From CAVUAT01 sp963739545 (GTDB taxonomy: Bacteria; Actinomycetota; Thermoleophilia; Solirubrobacterales; 70-9): 64,000 nucleotides of DNA. Below are positions 58,626-64,000 of this stretch, piece by piece. Every line of letters begins with the position of its first letter. Position 1 is the stretch's first letter. The position numbers and the translations under genes were made by a program. The notes beneath the pieces were generated by a model that did no database searches, was not told where the DNA came from, and worked only from the letters and a program-made list of their open reading frames with translations. The DNA lies in NCBI GenBank assembly GCA_963739545.1, contig CAVUAT010000014.1, positions 124,001 to 188,000 of the forward strand. The letters run 5' to 3'.

Positions 58626-59448
58626 GCGTGACGGCATCAAACATCGAGCCCGCAAAGGCCGGCTGCATCGCGTGGGGCGCGGCGTATACGCGGTCGGCCG
58701 GCCCGAGTTGTCGCGCGAGGGGCGCTGGATGGCTGCGGTGCTGAGCTGCGGCGACGGCGCGGTTCTGAGCCACGAGAGCGCGGCGGCCCTGTGGGGACTC
58801 GAGAGCCGCGAGCGTGTCATCACTCTCTCCATACCCAGCCCACGACAGCTGCGGCGAAAGGACGTGAAGGTGCACCGGGTCGAGCTGCGCCCGCAGGACC
58901 TCCGGAAGCACCGCGGCATCCCGGTCACGTCCCCCACCCGGACCCTCATCGACCTCGCGGGTAGGGCGTCGCGGGCGCGGATCGAGCGCGCCGTTAACGT
59001 GGCGGACCGCGACAACCTCATCGACCCCGAACGCCTGCGCGCAGCTATCGCCGAGCGGCCAGGACTTCGCGGTGTGCCGGCATTGCGAGGGCTCCTCGAC
59101 CGCAGGACCTTCGTCCTCACCGACTCCGAACTCGAACGTCGCTTTCTGCCGCTCGCAAAACGCGCTGGACTGCCGCTGCCCGAGACGGGCATGCTGTTGA
59201 ACGGCTTCAAGGTGGACTTCTACTGGCGCGAGCTCGGGCTGGTCGTCGAGACCGACGGGCTTCGCTACCACCGGACGGCCGCACAGCAACATCGCGATCG
59301 CGAGCGGGATCAGGCTCACACCGCCGCCGGGCTGACGCCGCTCCGATTCACGCACGCTCAGGTCGCCTACGAGCCGGAGGCGGTGTTGACAACGCTCTCG
59401 GCAGTAGCGAGACGGCTGCGAGATCGCCCGGTTGTGCCTTACGGTTGA
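58597..59448 (+). CDS. AbiEi-antitoxin-like/DUF559 protein, main frame after a frameshift
   Basis: A 283-codon frame encoding most of a protein with an AbiEi-like N-terminal domain (KGRLHRVGRGVYAVGRPEL, around residues 20-40) and a C-terminal DUF559 Vsr/restriction-endonuclease-like fold (LPLPETGMLLNGFKVDFYWRE, VVETDGLRYHRT, DRERDQAHTAAGL). The DUF559 motif E-x-DG-x-H suggests a nuclease core. Its natural start lies upstream in another frame (58520). The family is very common in Actinomycetota and has no settled role. It is a lone gene before the carotenoid oxygenase. Confidence 0.72.
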   Translation: MRAAPGVRRSRDGIKHRARKGRLHRVGRGVYAVGRPELSREGRWMAAVLSCGDGAVLSHESAAALWGLESRERVITLSIPSPRQLRRKDVKVHRVELRPQDLRKHRGIPVTSPTRTLIDLAGRASRARIERAVNVADRDNLIDPERLRAAIAERPGLRGVPALRGLLDRRTFVLTDSELERRFLPLAKRAGLPLPETGMLLNGFKVDFYWRELGLVVETDGLRYHRTAAQQHRDRERDQAHTAAGLTPLRFTHAQVAYEPEAVLTTLSAVARRLRDRPVVPYG

Positions 59449-59473
59449 GGGGCGACCTATCGAGGAGGAGTCC

Positions 59474-60910
59474 ATGGCCACCCGCACCGAGACGCCCGCC
59501 GGACCGATTGCCGCCGAGACCGCTTATGCAGGGGGACTTCGCTCCCTCGACTCCGAGACGCGGGTCGACTCGCTGCCCCTGGAGGGCGCGCTTCCGTCGT
59601 GGCTCGAGGGGTCGCTCATCCGAACCGGGCCGGCGCGGTGGGAGGTCGGCGAGCGGCAGATGAACCACTGGTTCGACGGCTTCGCGATGCTGCACCGCTT
59701 CGGGATCGCCGGCGGCGAGGTCTCCTACGCCAACCGCTTCCTCGAGAGCAAGGCCTACCGGGCCGCCGAGGACGAGGGCGAGATCGTCTACTCGGAGTTC
59801 GCGACCGATCCCTGCCGCAGCCTCTTCTCGCGGGTCACGGCGTTGTTCGACCCGAAGATGTCCGACAACGCGAACGTCAACCTGGTCCAGCTCGGCGAGC
59901 GGTTCATCTCGATGACCGAGACGCCGATCCCGGTCGAGTTCGACGGCGAGACGCTCGAGACCGCCGGGGTTGCGTACGAGGTCCCGGGGCTGCTGACGAC
60001 CGCCCACCCGCACCTCGACCGGGCGAACGGCGGGCTGCTCAACTACGCGGCCAAGGTCGGCGCCCGGAACGAATACCGGTTCTTCGGCCTCGGCCCCGAG
60101 GCCGGCGCCGGGCCGAAGGTGCTCGCCAAGCTCGGGGTGAAGCACCCCGCCTACATGCACTCCTTCGGGCTCACCGAGCGCTGGTTCGTGCTCGCTGAGT
60201 TCCCGTTCGTCGTCAACCCGATCTCGATCCCGCTGAGCGGCCGGCCCTACATCGAGAACTACGAGTGGAAGCCCGAGCTGGGAACCCGCTTCACCCTGAT
60301 CGACCGGTCCACCGGCGAGGCGACCGGCCCGTTCGAGACGGGCGCCTGCTTCGGGTTCCACCACGTCAATGCCTATGAAGAGGACGACGGCACCGTGGTG
60401 GCCGACGTCTGCACCTTCGAGGACGCCGGTGTCATCGAGGACCTCTACATGGAGCGGTTGCGCGCGGGCAAGCCGATCGCGAAGCCCGAGCTGCGCCGCT
60501 TCCGGATCTTGCCCGAGCGCGGGATCGTCGAGAGCGAGCGCCTGGTCGACGAGCCGCTCGACCTTCCTCGCATCAATTACGGCCGCTGCAGCGAGCGCCC
60601 CTACCGCTACGTCTGGGGAGCGGGTTTCGGCGACAGCGGCTGGATCGACAGCATCGTCCGCGCCGACCTCGAATCGCGCGAGACCTCGGTCTGGTCCGAG
60701 CAGGGCTGCTTCCCGGGCGAGCCCGTGTTCGTCGCGGCGCCGGAAGCTTCAGACGAGGACGAGGGAGTGCTTCTCTCTGTCGTCTTCGACTCCACCGCAG
60801 GCGATTCGTTCCTGCTGGTGCTCGACGCCTCTGACCTGAGCGAGCTCGCGAGAGCACGTGCGCCGCACCACATCCCGTTCGGCTTCCACGGACAGTTCGC
60901 CCGGGCGTAG
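59474..60910 (+). CDS. Carotenoid oxygenase family protein
   Basis: A 478-residue carotenoid cleavage dioxygenase-type enzyme, ATG 59474 with GAGGAGGAG 4 bases upstream. The four iron-binding His are in TTAHPHLD, YMHSFGLTE, FHHVNAYE and near the C-terminus GFHGQFA, all in the expected order. The first 45 residues are an extension before LEGSLIRTGPARWEVG. The family cuts carotenoids or stilbenoids with O2; retinal or apocarotenoid formation is possible, but no rhodopsin or carotenoid gene is near. It is convergent with egtD, 3 bases between stops. Confidence 0.92.
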   Translation: MATRTETPAGPIAAETAYAGGLRSLDSETRVDSLPLEGALPSWLEGSLIRTGPARWEVGERQMNHWFDGFAMLHRFGIAGGEVSYANRFLESKAYRAAEDEGEIVYSEFATDPCRSLFSRVTALFDPKMSDNANVNLVQLGERFISMTETPIPVEFDGETLETAGVAYEVPGLLTTAHPHLDRANGGLLNYAAKVGARNEYRFFGLGPEAGAGPKVLAKLGVKHPAYMHSFGLTERWFVLAEFPFVVNPISIPLSGRPYIENYEWKPELGTRFTLIDRSTGEATGPFETGACFGFHHVNAYEEDDGTVVADVCTFEDAGVIEDLYMERLRAGKPIAKPELRRFRILPERGIVESERLVDEPLDLPRINYGRCSERPYRYVWGAGFGDSGWIDSIVRADLESRETSVWSEQGCFPGEPVFVAAPEASDEDEGVLLSVVFDSTAGDSFLLVLDASDLSELARARAPHHIPFGFHGQFARA

Positions 60911-60913
60911 CGG

Positions 60914-61900
60914 CTAGACGGCCCTGGCGAGGCTGAGGGCGTAGAGGCCCTCGGGGTCCGTCCACCAGTCGGTCAGCTCGAGGCCGGCCTCGGCGTAGAT
61001 GCCCTCGAGGCCGGGGCGCATGAACTTGGTCGAGATCTCGGTGCGCATCTCTTCGCCGGCGGCGAAGCCGACCCGGAGATCGAGGGCGGCGACGTCGACG
61101 ATCTGCTGCTCGGTGGAGCGCAGGCGGATGTCCATCCAGAGGTTGTCGGCGTCCCAGCGGGCGACGTGCTCGAAGGCGTCGAGGTCGAAGTCGGCGTCGA
61201 GGCGCTCGTTCAGCACGGCGAGCACGTTCTTGTTGAACGCCGCGGTGACTCCCTGCGAGTCGTCGTAGGCGGCCTCGAGCGTGGCGCGGTCCTTGACCAG
61301 GTCGGTGCCGAGCAGGAAGCGGTCGTCTGAGTCGAGAAGGTTGGCTATCCGGCGCAGGAAGCTCGCGCGCTGGGCCGGCTGGAAGTTGCCGATCGTGCCG
61401 CCCAGAAAGGCGATGATCCGGGGGCCGGGCACCGGCACGCGCTCGAGGTCGAGCTCGAAGTCGCAGACGTGTCCGAGGACGTCGACCCCGTCGTACTCGC
61501 CGGCGATCGCCTCGGCCGTCTCGCAGGTGATCTCCTCGGAGATGTCGACCGGGGCGTAGGCCTCGAGGCAGCCCGCGTCCTGCATCGCGTCGAGCAGCAC
61601 CCTCGTCTTCGCGGCCGAGCCCGAGCCGAGCTCGATCAGGGCCTTCGGCCGCGCCGAAGCGACGATCTCGGCCGAATGCCCCTCGAGGATCGCGCGCTCG
61701 CAGCGGGTCGGGTAGTACTCGGGCAGCGTGGTGATCTGCTCGAACAGGTCCGACCCGCGCTCGTCGTAGAAGTAGCGTGGCGAGAGCTCCTTGAAGGGCT
61801 TCGTCAGGCCCGCCCGCACGTCCGCCGCCATCCCGGAGAGCGGCCCGCCCGGCGGCAGGTGGACGTCGACGCTGAAGCGGTCGGCTGCGGTGGTGTCCAT
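60914..61900 (-). CDS. egtD: EgtD histidine N-alpha-methyltransferase
   Basis: A 328-residue histidine-specific SAM methyltransferase, ATG 61900 overlapping the egtB stop as TGATG. It has LSPRYFYDERGSDLFEQIT (the N-terminal substrate region near residue 38), ELGSGSAAKTRVLL (SAM motif I), IAFLGGTIGNFQ and a C-terminal AAGEEMRTEISTKF. It trimethylates histidine to hercynine, the first step of ergothioneine synthesis. The partner EgtB is encoded upstream. EgtA, EgtC and EgtE are not in the window. Confidence 0.94.
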   Translation of the reverse strand: MDTTAADRFSVDVHLPPGGPLSGMAADVRAGLTKPFKELSPRYFYDERGSDLFEQITTLPEYYPTRCERAILEGHSAEIVASARPKALIELGSGSAAKTRVLLDAMQDAGCLEAYAPVDISEEITCETAEAIAGEYDGVDVLGHVCDFELDLERVPVPGPRIIAFLGGTIGNFQPAQRASFLRRIANLLDSDDRFLLGTDLVKDRATLEAAYDDSQGVTAAFNKNVLAVLNERLDADFDLDAFEHVARWDADNLWMDIRLRSTEQQIVDVAALDLRVGFAAGEEMRTEISTKFMRPGLEGIYAEAGLELTDWWTDPEGLYALSLARAV

Positions 61901-63042
61901 CAAGAGGTCTCTACGCAGCGAAAGCCCGAGAAGATCTGTCTGCGCTCGGCGAGGTCCCAGTTGCGGAAGCTCGTCCGGATCACGTCGCGGCGCGCGGACC
62001 AGGCTCCGCCGCGCAGCACCTTGTAGGTGTCGCCGAAGAAGACCTCGGAGTACTCCGGGTACGGGAAGGCCTGAAAGCCCGGGTAGGCCGTGAAGTCGCT
62101 CGCCGTCCACTCCCAGACGTCTCCGAGCATCTGCAGGGCGCCATGGTCGGAGGGGGCATCGCCGTACGCGCCGGCCGGCGCCGGGCCGAAGGCCAGCAGG
62201 TCGAGGTTCGCGCGCGCGGGATCGGCGCCCGCGGCGGCGGCCTCCCACTCGAACTCGGTCGGCAGGCGCTTGCCCGCCCAGCGCGCGAACGCGTCGGCCT
62301 CGTTCCAGGAGACATGAATTACGGGCAGGGCGGGATCAACCGGGTCGGTCCTGCCCATCGCCGTGCGCACCCAACCCCCCTCGCCGTCGCGCTCCCAGTA
62401 CATCGGCGGCTCGCCGCCCTCGGCATCGAGGAACTCGATGTAGGCGCCGTTGGTGACCGGGGTGCGGTCGATCCGGAAGGCCTCGAGCTCGACCTCGTGG
62501 CGGGGCCGCTCGTTGTCGTAGGCGAAGCCGTCGGCGGTGGCGCCGATCGCGTGGCGGCCGGCGGGCACGTCGACCATGTCGGGCCCCTCGGAGACGGGCT
62601 CGCTCGCCGGGCCCTCGTCGACGGTGACCGGCTCGTAGGACTCGATCATCTGCAGCAGCTGCAGCATCGTCTCGTTGTGCTGGTGCTCGTGGGCGAGCAG
62701 CATCTCGTAGACGAACCCGTCGGCGAGCAGCGGCTCGTCGGGGTCGAGGTCGAGGTCGTCGAGCACCTCGAGCGTGCGCTCGCGGACCTGGTCCATGTAG
62801 GGGCGGACCTCGGCGGCGCCGAGGATCGGGAGCTCGCCGCGGATCTTCCGCGGCTGCTCGATCGCGTCGTAGAGCTCGCCGAGGTCGCCGCGAAGCGGCT
62901 CGCGGCCGGCGATCTCGCGCACCAGCCACTGCTCCTCGAAGTTGGCGATGTGGCCGAGGTCCCAGATCAGCGGGCTCAGGATCGGCGAGTACACCCGGTT
63001 CAGCTGCTCGTCGCCGAGCGGCTCGATCAGGCGAAAGGTCAT
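61900..63042 (-). CDS. egtB: EgtB hercynylcysteine sulfoxide synthase
   Basis: A 380-residue EgtB. The iron-binding His are His31 in WDLGHIANF and His118 and His122 in HEHQHNETM. The C-terminal FGE-sulfatase domain follows: VPAGRHAIGA, FRIDRTPVTNGAYIEFL, GKRLPTEFEWEAAA, VWEWTASDF and RGGAWSARRD. It joins cysteine or gamma-glutamylcysteine to hercynine with O2. ATG 63042 has GGGGGAGG 8 bases upstream. The frame continues upstream with EgtB-like residues (QIAARLGEARE), but no usual start is found there, so a slightly longer form from a rare codon is possible. Confidence 0.93.
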   Translation of the reverse strand: MTFRLIEPLGDEQLNRVYSPILSPLIWDLGHIANFEEQWLVREIAGREPLRGDLGELYDAIEQPRKIRGELPILGAAEVRPYMDQVRERTLEVLDDLDLDPDEPLLADGFVYEMLLAHEHQHNETMLQLLQMIESYEPVTVDEGPASEPVSEGPDMVDVPAGRHAIGATADGFAYDNERPRHEVELEAFRIDRTPVTNGAYIEFLDAEGGEPPMYWERDGEGGWVRTAMGRTDPVDPALPVIHVSWNEADAFARWAGKRLPTEFEWEAAAAGADPARANLDLLAFGPAPAGAYGDAPSDHGALQMLGDVWEWTASDFTAYPGFQAFPYPEYSEVFFGDTYKVLRGGAWSARRDVIRTSFRNWDLAERRQIFSGFRCVETS

Positions 63043-63143
63043 CTCGCGCGCCTCCCCCAGGCGGGCCGCGATCTGTCCCTTCCTATCGGTGGCGGTCGCG
63101 CCGGGGACGATGCGAAAACCCTACAGAAGCTAGGTTTGCGGCC

Positions 63144-63911
63144 GTGAAGATCGAGGGATCAAGCGCGCTCGTAGCCGGAGGCGCCTCCGGCCTCGGCGCC
63201 GCGACGGCGCGCGTGCTGCACGAGCGCGGGGCGGTCGTCACGATCGCCGACCTGAACGCCGAGAAGGGCGAGGCGCTCGCCACCGAGCTCGGCGACCGCG
63301 CGAGCTTCGTCGAGATGAACGTGATGGAGCCCGAGCCGGTCCAGGCCGCGGTCGATGCGGCGGCGGGCGCCGAGGGCGGGCTGCGCATCTCGGTCTGCTG
63401 CGCGGGCATCGGCTGGGCCCAGCGCACTGCGGGCAAGCAGGGTCCTCACGACCTCGAGATCTTCCACAACGTGATCAAGGTGAACCTGATCGGCACCTTC
63501 AACGTGCTGCGCCTCGCCTGCACCGCGATGAACGAGAACGAACCCGACGCCGGCGGCGAGCGCGGCGTCTGCGTCAACACCGCGTCGATCGCCGCGTACG
63601 ACGGGCAGATCGGCCAGGTCGCCTACGCCGCGTCGAAGGGCGGCGTCGTCGGGCTGACGCTCCCTGCCGCTCGCGACATGTCGAGCCGCGGCATCCGCGT
63701 CAACACGATCGCCCCCGGCCTGTTCGACACGCCGCTGCTCGCGGCGCTGCCCGAGGACGCGCGCAACGCCCTGGGTGCGACCATCCCCTTCCCCTCCCGG
63801 CTCGGCCTTCCCGAGGAGTACGCGGCCCTCGCGGCCCACGTGGTCGAGAACCCGATGATGAACGGAGAGACGATCCGCATCGACGGCGCTCTCCGCATGG
63901 CCCCGAAGTAG
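63144..63911 (+). CDS. SDR-family 3-hydroxyacyl-CoA dehydrogenase type II-like
   Basis: A 255-residue classical SDR, GTG 63144. The dinucleotide motif GGASGLGAA is at residues 12-20, Asp at the end of strand 2 in TIADLNAEKG favours NAD, the NNAG equivalent is CCAGIGW, and the catalytic Ser, Tyr and Lys are in NTASIAAYDGQIGQVAYAASKGG. The close look of HSD17B10-type 2-methyl-3-hydroxybutyryl-CoA or 3-hydroxyacyl-CoA dehydrogenases (PAARDMSSRGIRVNTIAPGLF) fits branched-chain or fatty acid oxidation. It is divergent from egtB; a dispersed repeat begins 4 bases after its stop. Confidence 0.92.
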   Translation: MKIEGSSALVAGGASGLGAATARVLHERGAVVTIADLNAEKGEALATELGDRASFVEMNVMEPEPVQAAVDAAAGAEGGLRISVCCAGIGWAQRTAGKQGPHDLEIFHNVIKVNLIGTFNVLRLACTAMNENEPDAGGERGVCVNTASIAAYDGQIGQVAYAASKGGVVGLTLPAARDMSSRGIRVNTIAPGLFDTPLLAALPEDARNALGATIPFPSRLGLPEEYAALAAHVVENPMMNGETIRIDGALRMAPK

Positions 63912-63914
63912 GAG

Positions 63915-63984
63915 GCGGAGCCTCAGCAGCCCCCGCGCCCGCGTCGCAACCCGCCGCCCCCGGACGCGAAGCGGAGGAGGCGCC
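63915..63984 (-). repeat. Dispersed 70-bp structured repeat, copy B
   Basis: Reverse complement matches 8615-8684 at 60 of 70 ungapped positions. In the first half the stem GGCGCC/GGCGGC keeps four of six pairs like copy A with two compensatory changes. It starts 4 bases after the SDR stop codon. Confidence 0.75.
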
Positions 63985-64000
63985 GGCGCGTGTTTGGTTT

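Noticed and set aside
58520..59448. AbiEi-like gene as part of an AbiE toxin-antitoxin pair
   Set aside because: No AbiEii nucleotidyltransferase toxin is adjacent, and the C-terminus is DUF559; this layout is a common lone gene in Actinomycetota.

Overview
The window is high-GC bacterial chromosome with short intergenic gaps, frequent ATGA/GTGA/TGATG start-stop overlaps, and many GTG or TTG starts. The gene set includes a paired ETF, a split B12-dependent acyl-CoA mutase, two ArsA/Get3-like ATPases in tandem, a Rv3030-Rv3032-like polysaccharide cluster, EgtB/EgtD, GlpX-type FBPase, DipZ, and a type IV pilus locus next to a primary sigma factor. This points to Actinomycetota, most likely class Thermoleophilia (Solirubrobacterales-like). 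That assignment is inference from gene content; no rRNA or tRNA gene was seen.

Layout. 1-16 kb: acyl-CoA catabolism. It holds etfA (partial) and etfB with a TetR-type operator, a small and a large subunit of a B12 mutase (active-site residues suggest isobutyryl-CoA mutase rather than methylmalonyl-CoA mutase), thiolase, acyl-CoA dehydrogenase, a PaaI thioesterase, a MeaB-type GTPase, an HxlR regulator with two operators, leucyl aminopeptidase and a patatin. 16-24 kb: a secreted protein with a Lys-rich tail, then a translationally coupled methyltransferase-GH57-GT4 operon like the mycobacterial methylglucose lipopolysaccharide cluster, a second methyltransferase and DipZ. 24-31 kb: gamma-glutamyltransferase, then an FtsZ with a long N-terminal extension coupled to a ParA ATPase and a 49-codon ORF, divergent from two tandem ArsA/Get3-type ATPases. 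31-35.7 kb: a trypsin-like protease with an apparent frameshift, an epoxide hydrolase, a large unknown protein and a second HxlR regulator.

35.7-51.7 kb: one long minus-strand type IV pilus locus (a PilP-position protein, PilO, PilN, PilM, PilD, four prepilin-like proteins plus a PilX-like protein counted among them as listed, PilC, two PilT-like ATPases, PilB and a thioredoxin-fold-like membrane protein). A class I cyclic-di-GMP riboswitch lies in the leader of the main pilin gene, and a strong terminator separates that pilin from its paralog. 51.8-64 kb: a DUF202 gene with no ordinary start codon, sigA and its predicted promoter, a BrkB-family membrane protein, an NmrA-like reductase, glpX, an LLM-class oxidoreductase, a frameshifted DUF559 protein, a carotenoid oxygenase, egtB-egtD and an SDR dehydrogenase.

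The genes suggest an aerobic heterotroph oxidising fatty and branched-chain acyl-CoAs with electrons passing through ETF, building a methylated or branched glucan, making ergothioneine, and assembling type IV pili under c-di-GMP control. Two cross-cutting observations stand out. A 70-bp structured repeat occurs in two intergenic sites at 60/70 identity with compensatory stem changes, plus a partial third copy. Three genes (protease, pilB, DUF559) each carry one apparent single-base frameshift, so either assembly indels or real decay should be considered.
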